Shown in pieces: positions 25,957 to 34,401 of a DNA stretch of 64,000 nucleotides. The stretch covers positions 1 to 64,000 of the forward strand of contig NZ_MDEN01000049.1 in assembly GCF_001705435.1 (NCBI RefSeq). The letters are read 5' to 3'. Source of the stretch: Pseudomonas graminis (GTDB lineage: Bacteria; Pseudomonadota; Gammaproteobacteria; Pseudomonadales; Pseudomonadaceae). Made by a program: the position numbers and the translations under genes. The notes under the pieces were generated by a model. That model was not told the origin of the DNA, did not search any database, and saw only the letters and a list, made by a program, of their open reading frames with translations. Positions within the stretch are counted from its first letter, which is position 1. Each line of letters starts with the position of its first letter.

Positions 25957-27677
25957 AATTCGAAGGGGCAGCAAATTTTCTAAAGGTTCTTGATTTTTCT
26001 TTGGATTCTCAGTCGAAGAGATCCGCTGGATTGACTATTACCATTGTTTTGATCGGCTCGATATCATATGCGTTAGTACCTTACACTTTGCAGATGACTA
26101 TAAATTCGCTGTCCGTTAAAGATAATCATGCCTTCGCAATGGCGCTGGCGTCAATGTTGCTCCTTTATTCCTTCGGCCAGATTCTGAGTCAGAAAGGCCA
26201 GTCCCGTGCTTTGCTTTTTATTATTGATGTGAATCGGCGCTTCGGAGTGGGATTTATGGGAGAGGTAGTTAAGCTTCCCATAAGTGTGATCATCACTCAC
26301 GGGGCAGCGAAGATTGTCCAGATCATGCAGGGGGTTAGGGCCAGCAACCAAAGCTGCCTTCAATCATTATTATTGGTACTATTTCCGACAGTAGTCGAGG
26401 TAGTCGTTGCGTGTAGCGTATTTGTCGCTCTTAAAGACTTTCTTGTCGCTGGATTAATAGTTTCCTATCTAGTATTTTATACCATGTATAGCTTTCGGCG
26501 CATTAAGGTTTTGTCTGGATACCAAAAAGAGACTGTTATCCAGACAATGGAGAATGCGCGATCAATCAATAACTTTATCTCCAACGTTGAAACTATAAAA
26601 GTGTTTAATGCAGTTAAAATAGTAGAGGAAAAATATCTTGCTGAACAGGGTAAGATATTTGCTTTATGGCAAGGTTTTTATACAAAAAATCTTCTGCTGG
26701 AAGTCGTCCGCGTCACAATGTTTGTTGGACTGCTTGGCAGTGTTTTGTATGTTTCTGGTTCAAGATTGTTGGCCGATCAGATATCGTTGGGGCATTTTGT
26801 GATGGTGAATGCATATCTTTATCAGGTCTGTAGGCCTTTCGAATCCCTTATACGCGCTCTTGGCACTGTAGCAGAGGCTTTGAGCGGGTATGCCCCTTTT
26901 GTTGAGTTGATAAACCCACGATCTAAGATGAGTCAAACTAGCCATGGCGGTACAACTTCGTACCCTGCCGTTCCTCTCTCGACCGCATCGCAGTTTGAGT
27001 TTAAGCACGTTAACTTTGGTTACGACTCAACGAGGCAACTGTTGCTAGATTTTTCACTGACGCTCAGAAGCTCCGATGTGCTGGCGGTAACCGGGCCGTC
27101 TGGCGCGGGAAAATCGACTCTAGTTAAATTGATGAGCAAGCTTCAACTTCCGAATTCTGGTTCGATAAGCATAAACGGAGTTGATATAAATACTGTCAGT
27201 GATTCCGAGTTCTATGATGCGTTTTGTGTGGTTACCCAAGATGTAGGTCTTTTCAACGACACGCTCGCATTCAACTTGCGTGTAGCTGATCCGGACGCTA
27301 GCGATTCTGATCTCATGAGAGCGCTGGACAACGCTTGCTTGACAGAGGTGCTTAGGAAACTACCTGACGGGCTTAACTCCCAGATCGGAGAAAGGGGTCT
27401 CAGATTGTCGGGTGGCGAAAGGCAGAGAATGACTATCGCGAGAAGTTTTCTGCGTCGTCCTCGAATTATTATTTATGATGAAAGTACCTCATCCTTAGAT
27501 GAAGCAACTGAGGCTCGAATATTGAAAAACATTGTAAGGATTCACGCTGATAAGATAATTGTCCTCATTACACATAAGGCTTCTGTCGTTGCTTATGCTA
27601 ATAAGGTTTTGAATATGACGGATGAGGCCAGAACTCTTCACGTTGTTAAGCCTGCCATGATTCATGATAATGTATAG
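25953..27677 (+). CDS. ABC transporter, half-transporter type (peptide exporter)
   Basis: A 574-residue fused permease/ATPase. Residues 1-320 hold about six membrane segments. The ATPase domain carries Walker A GPSGAGKS near 381-388, the LSGGERQR signature near 485 and Walker B IIIYDESTSSLDE near 504-516. There is no N-terminal C39 peptidase domain, so leader removal must be done by another protease or not at all. The gene overlaps LanM by four bases (ATGA), so synthetase and exporter are co-translated. It most likely exports the modified peptide across the inner membrane. No outer-membrane channel or immunity gene is adjacent. Confidence 0.88.
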   Translation: MKFEGAANFLKVLDFSLDSQSKRSAGLTITIVLIGSISYALVPYTLQMTINSLSVKDNHAFAMALASMLLLYSFGQILSQKGQSRALLFIIDVNRRFGVGFMGEVVKLPISVIITHGAAKIVQIMQGVRASNQSCLQSLLLVLFPTVVEVVVACSVFVALKDFLVAGLIVSYLVFYTMYSFRRIKVLSGYQKETVIQTMENARSINNFISNVETIKVFNAVKIVEEKYLAEQGKIFALWQGFYTKNLLLEVVRVTMFVGLLGSVLYVSGSRLLADQISLGHFVMVNAYLYQVCRPFESLIRALGTVAEALSGYAPFVELINPRSKMSQTSHGGTTSYPAVPLSTASQFEFKHVNFGYDSTRQLLLDFSLTLRSSDVLAVTGPSGAGKSTLVKLMSKLQLPNSGSISINGVDINTVSDSEFYDAFCVVTQDVGLFNDTLAFNLRVADPDASDSDLMRALDNACLTEVLRKLPDGLNSQIGERGLRLSGGERQRMTIARSFLRRPRIIIYDESTSSLDEATEARILKNIVRIHADKIIVLITHKASVVAYANKVLNMTDEARTLHVVKPAMIHDNV

Positions 27678-28200
27678 TCTGCTCAATAGACATGCGATCA
27701 GCGTTGGTGAATATCTAATGTTTGCAAACCTATTTGAATCTTTTATAAAAATTTAGGGAGTTGGCTTGTTATGCATATGTACTCCCGCAGCTTGGGTTCA
27801 TTTCCTCAGTCCGACTTAACGAGATGGAAGGCGTCGAGTGCATTAAATATTTATGTGGGCTAGTGTTGCATATCCAAGCTAATGCGGGATCACTCTCGGT
27901 CTCACACTGCTTAGGATACGTAAAGCCTGCATTTGGTGCGTACTTATTGCAGCACTTAGAAGCTATCTCACAAGAAATGCATCAGTGTGTCGTCCAGTCC
28001 CCTGTAGCAAGTGCTGCGAAGCATCAGGTTCGCAGTCCTGCTTCAGTTTCGGATTGTGTTACTGCGGCTATGCGTGAGGACACGTACCGCGTGACGGGCT
28101 TGGAATGTAACCGCTCCACGAACCCCACATTCAAAGCACTAAACTAAAGCCAGCTGCTGGGCTCCCGATCTCTCAGGAGCCTATCTACCATGATGCGACC
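27678..28200. other. Downstream region of the LanM operon
   Basis: No firm gene. An AGGGAG ribosome-like site (27755-27760) precedes an ATG at 27771 that opens only 31 codons. A longer 128-codon frame from a TTG at 27761 lacks a sensible start spacing. Either could be an operon-end small protein. The right side merges into an IS66 scar. Confidence 0.3.
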
Positions 28201-28550
28201 CGACGCCAAAGTCGAAAAAATTCACCTTACCCCAAACCTGCGCAGTTTCGAAAATCCATCAACGGCGTGGCTGCTCTGGTCGAGCTGGATATCAAGGTTG
28301 CCGTGTTCGACACGGCACTTTTCGTTTTCCTCAACAAGCCGCGCAACCGAGTGAAAATCTTGTATTGGGAGCGCAACGGCGTATGCCTTTGGCTCAAATG
28401 ACTGGAATCGGAGCGATTCAAAAAATCGCCCGATGCCACCGACGAGGCGATTGTCCTGACCGTCCAGGAACTCAACTGGCTGCTCGACGGTTTTGACCTC
28501 TGGAATAACCGTCCCCATCAGGTTTTGACGCCGCGATTTGTGGCCTGATT
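28201..28550 (+). pseudogene. IS66-family TnpB remnant
   Basis: Plus-strand reading gives an almost complete IS66 Orf2/TnpB: FRKSINGVAALVELDIKV, FDTALFVFLNKPRNRVKILY, WERNGVCLWLK, then a TGA where the family has Arg, then LESERFK and LNWLLDGFDLWNNRPHQVL to the natural end. The nonsense codon and a disrupted first 15 codons show it is inactive. In intact elements this accessory protein acts with TnpA and TnpC in transposition. Confidence 0.8.
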
Positions 28551-28566
28551 CGGTATAATCCAAAGC

Positions 28567-28770
28567 ATGATTTCGGTGCCCAGAGACCTTCCTGACGACC
28601 CTGCGCTGCTCAAAGAATTGTTTGAGCATATGTTGCTTGAGCGCGAAACGAGCAAGGGCTTGAGTATTCATCCGGAAGAAGAAAATGCGCGGTGTTTCAT
28701 CGGCGTGTGCCACGAGCTGGCCAGCACCGCGTCGCGCAGCGCATCGACCAGCGGCGGGGTGGCGAATAAT
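28567..28770 (+). pseudogene. IS66 TnpC fragment joined to an inverted piece
   Basis: The first 28 codons (MISVPRDLPDDPALLKELFE and on) are the start of an IS66 TnpC transposase. The sequence then breaks. The following 100 bases read as TnpC-like sequence on the opposite strand (VDALRDAVL; VAHADETPR). The element has therefore suffered a deletion-inversion in addition to the TnpB stop codon. Confidence 0.6.
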
Positions 28771-28838
28771 TGAAAGACAGATACGGCTTTTCCTCGGGCT
28801 CTCGGCGGCGTTCTGATGATGTATATGGGTATGGCTAG

Positions 28839-28976
28839 TTCGTTGGATGTGCATCCAAGGAAGACCTTGTCATCGCTTTTGTGACTCTGAAACAGTATGC
28901 CCGGCACCATGGAGTTCCTACTGGATTAAGCGCGCGGGATGTTTTTTTAAAGGAATTGCCTAACCTCGTTCAATAA
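28839..28976 (+). pseudogene. Possible C-terminal gene fragment
   Basis: A 45-codon frame with no ATG (VIAFVTLKQYARHHGVPTG; DVFLKELPNLVQ) ends in TAA. Its composition looks protein-like, but its start is cut by the IS66 scar. It is probably the tail of an interrupted gene and is not identified. Confidence 0.25.
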
Positions 28977-29115
28977 TGAGCTTTGGTAAGGCCTGCATTT
29001 TGGACACGATGCTGGACGCTTTGGATGAGGGCTGCTTTGGGTCGATAGCTGTCAGTAGGAGCTATGCGGGCGTAGGATGGAGGCTCTCCCAAAAATGCAG
29101 AGAGACCTTTCCTTC

Positions 29116-29364
29116 ATGAGTAAATCCGTGCGGATAATCGTTGAATGCAAAGATCCAGGTGATGGCAGCGAAGATGTCATCATAGATCTCCCATCGGATG
29201 TCCTTGCAGCAGTGAACGTCGGTTCGGGCGATTCCTTGAGCATCGAATTGGTTAACGAGGCGATATTGCTCAGACCGATTCGTGATGCGGACACCCGGCC
29301 CTCAGGCAGCTATCGACCCCAAAGCGGCCATGCAACTGCATCTCCACAAGGTTTTGAGACCTAG
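29116..29364 (+). CDS. AbrB/MazE-like small protein
   Basis: An 82-residue protein from the ATG at 29116. Residues 1-55 read as a swapped-hairpin AbrB-type beta module (GDGSEDVIIDLPSDVLAAV; GSGDSLSIELVNEAILLRPI), the fold used by MazE/AbrB DNA-binding antitoxins. The tail is polar. No toxin gene follows directly, so it may be an orphan antitoxin or regulator. A truncated relative lies at 20600-20767. Confidence 0.6.
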   Translation: MSKSVRIIVECKDPGDGSEDVIIDLPSDVLAAVNVGSGDSLSIELVNEAILLRPIRDADTRPSGSYRPQSGHATASPQGFET

Positions 29365-29459
29365 GCCCACGTCTACCGTACTGGTGCGTATGTCAGCCAA
29401 CTCAAACAATGCGATTTAGCTTTACGCTTAGTAAAAGGCCTTACGCTCAGGAGGCGTGG

Positions 29460-29884
29460 ATGAGCAGAAATTTTCTTGGCATTGCGTGGGCTGGGCTCTA
29501 CGCAGCCGATTTGACTGCTCTGGTCAGTTTCTATGTCGAGAAGGTAGGCCTTCCTATAGTGGAAAACGGCGATGGTTATTCATGCTGGATGTCGGCGGCG
29601 GCGCGGTTTTTGAGTTGTGGGCCGATGGCGCGCGCGCTCCTCATCTGAAGACGCCGGTAGAGCAGTCGGTGATCATCGGATTCGCTGTACTTTCTCTGGA
29701 GTCCGCTATTGAGGATTTGAGCAATCGTGGGCTTCAGCCAGACTCCGAAGTGGGTACATACGGCAATAGTCGTTGGGTGTACTACTCAGACCCCGAAGGC
29801 AACAGGTTTGAGCTCAAAGAAACGATGGATTTCGCCCTCACTTGCTTGGGAACGGCTTCACCAATGGCGCGCGACCATAGTTGA
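29460..29884 (+). pseudogene. Glyoxalase/VOC protein gene, frameshifted
   Basis: ATG 29460 behind AGGAGG opens a VOC-superfamily protein (AGLYAADLTALVSFYVEKVG). Near 29580-29590 the reading shifts by one frame. It then continues as LDVGGGAVFELWADGARAP and ends with YYSDPEGNRFELKE, the classic glyoxalase/bleomycin-resistance C-terminal metal-site strand. Each part alone is incomplete. The two halves together give a normal roughly 140-residue VOC protein, so the gene carries a single frameshift or the assembly has an error there. Confidence 0.7.
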
Positions 29885-30318
29885 TCAACACGTCGAAGAC
29901 ATTCCGCATTTGCGCCGTAAGTCCGCAGCGGCAGCGCCTCGGCAAGCCGAAGCCAGCGAAATGATGTGTGCTCTGCTGACAGGACAGGATCTTCCATACC
30001 CGAAATATCTGCAGTAAAGACGCGCTCTTCTACTTGCTGAGGCTCCGCACCATAGTGCTTTCGCCATTGCTCCTTGATCGGATAGTGGTGACTGAATCCA
30101 GAGTAGATAGGCCTATTGATGCGCAGCTCAGTTTCTTCGAATACTTTGCGAACTGCCGCGTCCTGGGAGCTCTCCTGATCTTCAAGCGCGCCCGAAATGC
30201 CCTGAAAAAACGCTGGCAAGCCTAGATCATCGCGTGGGGCTCGCTGGAAGATCAGATACTGGCGTTCGCCTCCCACCGAGCGGGTCAGAAATACGTGGAC
30301 TGAGTAAGCACGTCGCAT
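29782..30318 (-). CDS. NUDIX hydrolase
   Basis: A 178-residue NUDIX protein. The box reads GALEDQESSQDAAVRKVFEETEL, matching G-x5-E-x7-R-x-U-x-E-E with Lys in place of the usual Glu after Arg. The fold's first strand (YSVHVFLTR) and the later WLRLAEAL segment are typical of members such as NudB-like and dihydroneopterin triphosphate pyrophosphatases, but the substrate cannot be fixed. The 3' end overlaps the end of the broken VOC gene on the other strand. Confidence 0.8.
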   Translation of the reverse strand: MRRAYSVHVFLTRSVGGERQYLIFQRAPRDDLGLPAFFQGISGALEDQESSQDAAVRKVFEETELRINRPIYSGFSHHYPIKEQWRKHYGAEPQQVEERVFTADISGMEDPVLSAEHTSFRWLRLAEALPLRTYGANAECLRRVDQLWSRAIGEAVPKQVRAKSIVSLSSNLLPSGSE

Positions 30319-30474
30319 TGGCCTTCCTTTGCAAATGATCGATGTGCGAACGCGCGTTTACCTTTGCCAGGTTTTGGATCACTCCTCACCTGTGCAGCAG
30401 TGCAGCCTTTGTGCGCCGGGACGTTGAGAATAATTAGCCTGATTTGGGTAAGGTGACTTAGGCAGATCGCCCGC

Positions 30475-30900
30475 TCAAGCATCACTTTCCGGATTCAATA
30501 TTTTCAAAAGTGTGTGGCGACTCCATGGCCCGCAGTATCCCGGAAGATGCGCAACGATCCTGTAACCGCAGCGTTCATACCAGTCAGCCGCGCCGTCATC
30601 GAGGGTCTCAATAAGTGCGTCCCCGCAGCCACGCTCCAGAGCCAGCGCCTCAAGTCTGTGCAAAAGCTCAGTGCCGAGTTTCTGTCCCCCCAGGCTGAAT
30701 CTACCCACAAGTAATTGATAAAAAGACGGCGGAATTCGGTACGGCCGGTGACGCCGCCTATCAAGATTCCATCTTCCAGCACCGTGCAAGCTATAGGGTT
30801 CGCCACGCCGCCTTGCTCACGGGACAAGTTCTGGCCGTGCCTTATGACGCCATCAGAGACCGCTTGCAGATGCTGTTCGTGAATGCCGTCGGATATTCGT
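30475..30900 (-). pseudogene. GNAT acetyltransferase gene, disrupted
   Basis: Two minus-strand frames together give a GNAT domain. The first runs LEDGILIGGVTGRTEFRRL and YLWVD up to about 30670. The second runs LGTELLHRLEALALERGCGD, ADWYERCGYRIVAHLPGY and ends HTLLKIL. They are joined by a frameshift near 30660-30690. The upstream reading (GIHEQHLQAVSDGVIRHG) is coherent but preceded by an in-frame TGA near 30904. It is a decayed acetyltransferase gene. Confidence 0.65.
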
Positions 30901-31199
30901 CAATCCTTCATGTGAGTCTCCCTATGCCAGGTGTACCAGCATCACGTGCAAGTGCCGTTCCCTATATGTATCTATACAATATTTCGGCGGAGATGAATGG
31001 CCAATCCATCACGAATTTGCTGGAAGTCAGGTCAGCGGATGATGGGGTTGGCAGCATCTGAGGCCTGCGAAAATTGCGACGCCAGAAATGGAATCACCGG
31101 CCGATTTCAGCCAAACTTACTATATTGAGACATTCTCGGTTCGGTATGCGACGACTTGCGATTTACCCCCTGTAAATTTTTTTAAAACGACGGAGTTGT

Positions 31200-31483
31200 T
31201 ATATTTGAGAGCAAAGAAAAAGCAGAGCGAGTAGGGTCAACAAGATTCTGAGCTTCTTGCCTAATTCTCTGAGGTCATTAAACGCAGCTTTGGCTTCAGC
31301 TTCACGCTTCGCTTTTCATGTTTTTAGCCCCGGCTGGGGCAGGGGAGTCGCCGTTTCGACCGAAGGCCGCTGCTTTTCATCTTTGTGTTCAAACAGCTAG
31401 CTCATAAATTTTCAGAAATTTGTCGCCTGGCACAGACGGCCCCAAGTGGGGTAACTACGGCTGAAATTCGAGGTGGCGAAAAA
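31200..31483 (+). repeat. Upstream block shared with the 37.3 kb cassette, copy 1
   Basis: This leader resembles 37370-37660. Both contain CAAAGAAAAAGCA and the block GGCCGCTGCTTTTCA(T/C)TTT followed by TTCAAA. Both then have a TTTTCAGAAATTTGTCG- or TTTAAAAAATCTGTCG-like stretch just before paralogous small genes. The conservation spans a non-coding region and suggests regulatory or recombination function. 30901-31199 shows no gene. Confidence 0.5.
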
Positions 31484-31837
31484 GTGGACTACAGTCTGGA
31501 AGCTGAAATCTGGAAACAGGCTCAAATACAGTTAGGCGAACATGGATTTGCACAGGTAATCGAGAGTGCCGTAGACAGCTATCGGCGTCGACCAGGCCAT
31601 TCACCTCTGGAGCGCATCCACGTCACGAGTGTCGGAGCGCGCGGGCTGCTTGCGCTGCGCAACACGCAGAGACCGGGTGAAAACTCACTTAACACTGATC
31701 CACTGCCTCCGTACGCCACGGTGAGAGCCGCTTTTAGGGCCCACATCTACTACGCTCTGCAGTTTGAGATTATGCAGCTTGGCGCCCCTACGGATTTAAT
31801 CGCAGGCGATCAGCTTGCCAGAGACATGGGCTTATGA
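31484..31837 (+). CDS. Paralogous small cassette protein, copy 1
   Basis: About 117 residues from a GTG at 31484 (the frame is open further upstream to 31385, but the match with its paralogue starts here). It shares with 37661-38008 the pattern Y-S/D-LE-x-EIW-x-QA, Y-R-R-x-P-G-x-SP-x-x-RIH, TVRA-x-x-R-x-H-x-Y-x-x-LQ, and a final DQL-x-RD. No domain is recognised. Helical, soluble. Confidence 0.6.
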   Translation: MDYSLEAEIWKQAQIQLGEHGFAQVIESAVDSYRRRPGHSPLERIHVTSVGARGLLALRNTQRPGENSLNTDPLPPYATVRAAFRAHIYYALQFEIMQLGAPTDLIAGDQLARDMGL

Positions 31838-31977
31838 CCTTCGTCCTAGCAGTTGATAACTTGACGTGGACGCCATCCACACGCCCCAGACGCAGGTTGA
31901 GCACAACCTCAATCACCGGCCATATCAATCGGGGTGGTGCAGGGGACATCTGTACACGGACTTGCGCTTTTACCGAT

Positions 31978-33156
31978 TCACGGCGCGGACTCTTTTTCAA
32001 ATCTCGCGAGTGAAAATGCGGACAGGTCAAGATCGCTTGCACCGGTAGTAGACCACTGCGCCAGCGCTTCGCCCAGGGCGGCTGAGTGCTTGAAACCGTG
32101 GCCCGAACAGGCAGAAACTACGAGGATATTCTGCAGCGTAGGATGCTTGTCGATGATGAAGTTACTGTCTGGAGTGACGGTGTAAGCGCAGACGGCCGAC
32201 TTGAGTACCCGCGCTGTAACGCCTGCTAATTTTCCGTTTACATGGGTTTCGAACATCTCGCGCTCCTCGTCCTTGGAAATCGTTCTCTCCAAGGCTTCAG
32301 GCGTGGATTCCTGCTCATATTGTTCGGTTGCAATCTTGACGCTGCCTTCCCCAGCCAGCGGTGGAAAGCCATAGCTCATGTCATCGTCGGTACGCCCGTG
32401 CCGCATGATGAACACCGGTGACGTCTCTGCAAACCTAGCGCCCTTTTCCAGCTGAAACCAGAACAGCTTTTGTCTGCAAACTCGCAGTAAATGGTCAAAG
32501 TGGGGCGCCAGTAGCTCGCGCGACCACATACCTGCGCTGATTACCACTTTGTTGGCTTTGATAGTGCGGCGGTTGGTAATCACCGTGACGCCGCACACAT
32601 CGGAGGTCACGCTGGAGACCGTTTCACCCTTCAAGAGGGAGGCCCCCTGCTGTTCAGCCAGGCTCAGCTGTACCGCAATGCAGCGCTCGGGGCGCAGATA
32701 ACCACCGCTGGGCTCGAAGTACCCCACAGCGGTGTCCAGTACCGTGGCGAATTGCGCAAACCGCTGGCGAATCTGCTCTGCATCCAACATTTCATGCGCG
32801 ATGCCATGAGTTTGAGCGAGTCTTACGGTACGGTTCGTGAAATCAGCCGCGTCTTCAGGGGCATAGTGGGGAGTAGAGCTTAAAACCAGCACTCCACACT
32901 GCTCAAAAAGTGACTCGCCCGAAATCCTCTCCAGCTCCCGCCACAGCTCGTGGGAGCGTCGGACGATGGGTAAGTATTGCTCCCCTTCACCGACAGATAA
33001 GCGGGTTATTCGGGTATCACCGTGGCTTGACCCTAGGGTGTGGGGTGGATGAAAACGATCCACTCCGATTACGCTAGTTCCGCATTTTGACAGATGGTAC
33101 AAGGCTGCAGCTCCTACTGCCCCTAGCCCGATTACTGCGACGTCACACACTTGCAT
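31978..33156 (-). CDS. solA: N-methyl-L-tryptophan/sarcosine oxidase-type flavoprotein
   Basis: A 392-residue FAD enzyme of the monomeric sarcosine oxidase/N-methyltryptophan oxidase family. The ADP-binding motif is VIGLGAVGAAALYHL (residues 8-22). The signature TLGSSHGDTRITR follows at 40-52. Cys323 in the SAVCAYTVTPD motif is the site of covalent FAD attachment. Such enzymes oxidatively demethylate secondary amino acids, giving formaldehyde and H2O2. The gene is intact and full-length. The SolA name is by family resemblance, and the real substrate could be another N-methyl amine. Confidence 0.82.
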   Translation of the reverse strand: MQVCDVAVIGLGAVGAAALYHLSKCGTSVIGVDRFHPPHTLGSSHGDTRITRLSVGEGEQYLPIVRRSHELWRELERISGESLFEQCGVLVLSSTPHYAPEDAADFTNRTVRLAQTHGIAHEMLDAEQIRQRFAQFATVLDTAVGYFEPSGGYLRPERCIAVQLSLAEQQGASLLKGETVSSVTSDVCGVTVITNRRTIKANKVVISAGMWSRELLAPHFDHLLRVCRQKLFWFQLEKGARFAETSPVFIMRHGRTDDDMSYGFPPLAGEGSVKIATEQYEQESTPEALERTISKDEEREMFETHVNGKLAGVTARVLKSAVCAYTVTPDSNFIIDKHPTLQNILVVSACSGHGFKHSAALGEALAQWSTTGASDLDLSAFSLARFEKESAP

Positions 33157-33378
33157 AACAGCTTCCTAGAGCAGAGAGCGGCGTTGTTTATGGGTCGAGA
33201 TGGGCGTGCGTGGTAACCCTGACTAATCATGCTGGCGTTTCCAACACCGTTCAACCTTCTACTTTTTTGAGAGGCGGTGAAGGTGAGTTTGCCGTCTCAA
33301 TCATCTGCCGCTTCACACAGCCAGCGACGCTCACGCACTGTCTATTTCTGTGCGGGGGAGAAATGCTGGAGGGCCTCC

Positions 33379-34179
33379 CTAGGCTTCGAAAACTCGGCCG
33401 CCGATAATGATCGATCCGGCCCGGAAACGGGCATTGATTTCACAGCTGTTACCAAACATCGCTCCTTGATACAAAGTGATGTTCTTTCCCAGATGAGCGC
33501 TTAGTGCGCCAGCGGCGACCCCCGTAGCCGCATCCTCTAGCGCTTCATCAAAGTGATTGAAATTACGACCTTCGTACCGATTCAGCTCTTGATGCGGGTA
33601 TGCATACAAGCCACTCACTCCTGCGGCTTTCCCCCATTCGCAAATTCGGATCAAATTGGGACGCAACGCGTATAACGCTTGAGGACTGGGCATCTCAACC
33701 AACAGTTTTGGACTGCCGACCGACGCTATCGAGAGCGGCGTTTTGATCGATGAAGGCGCGCAGCCCAGCCAACCGGCAATTACTGCGACGTTTGGTACGG
33801 CCGTTTCCGCGACGGTAGGCAGGACAATGATATTCAGTTCATCCCCTGAGCCCCCGAATTCCAGTAGCTGACGGTTGACGACCGTCAATGCAGACCCTCA
33901 GTACCACCCGATCTCACGGCTCTGAAGGTAACGCGCCGCCGCAAACGCGGCGTGCAGACACAGTGGGCTTCTGGTGTGCGGGTAGTAGAAATCCAGCGTG
34001 CAGGGCCCCATCCCATCTTCTTTTTGAGCAATGAACACGCATGCGTTTGCTTTCTGCTCGCTTGCGGAACGCTGACGCTCTGCTGTCGACCACTTGGTGG
34101 AAGCGTCATCCAAAATGACAAGTGTTTCATTTCCGCTGTTCGGGTCGATTCCGCAGCATTTGAATCTCTGTATGTTCAT
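33379..34179 (-). pseudogene. PhzF-family isomerase gene with in-frame TGA
   Basis: The N-terminal part (SGNETLVILDD, then CLHAAFAAARYL) runs to a TGA at 33898-33900. In the same frame, GSALTVVNRQLLEFGGSG follows and continues to EDAATGVAAGALSAHLG, the C-terminal PhzF domain hallmark. Only one stop codon separates the two halves of a normal diaminopimelate-epimerase-like fold, so the gene is a nonsense pseudogene or is read through. Family members include the phenazine-pathway isomerase PhzF, but most have unknown substrates. It has no phenazine gene neighbours. Confidence 0.72.
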
Positions 34180-34401
34180 CTATCCTATAGCCCGCTTCGG
34201 CGTCAAAACCCAAGGCAGGAGCCGTATGCGGTAATTCTGCACGTACGGATCTGTGCGGCGGGTGGCAGGTTACTGCCGTTCCTACCTCAACCGAAAGATG
34301 TCTGTGTATCGATCTGAGCCTTTAGAAAATTAAAGTTTACCAATAGGAGCAATCATGAAGTCGCTAACATGGGTTCGGTCGGTCGCGCGAGTAATGTGGT
34401 T

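Noticed and set aside
28222..28854. Minus-strand frame of 210 codons across the IS66 scar
   Set aside because: It is mostly the antisense of a clear plus-strand IS66 TnpB reading, with only a short inverted TnpC piece at its start.
33898..33900. Selenocysteine codon in the PhzF-like gene
   Set aside because: No support from the family, which does not use selenocysteine; a nonsense mutation is simpler.
33379..34179. Phenazine biosynthesis locus
   Set aside because: Only a broken PhzF-like gene is present and no other phz gene is near.
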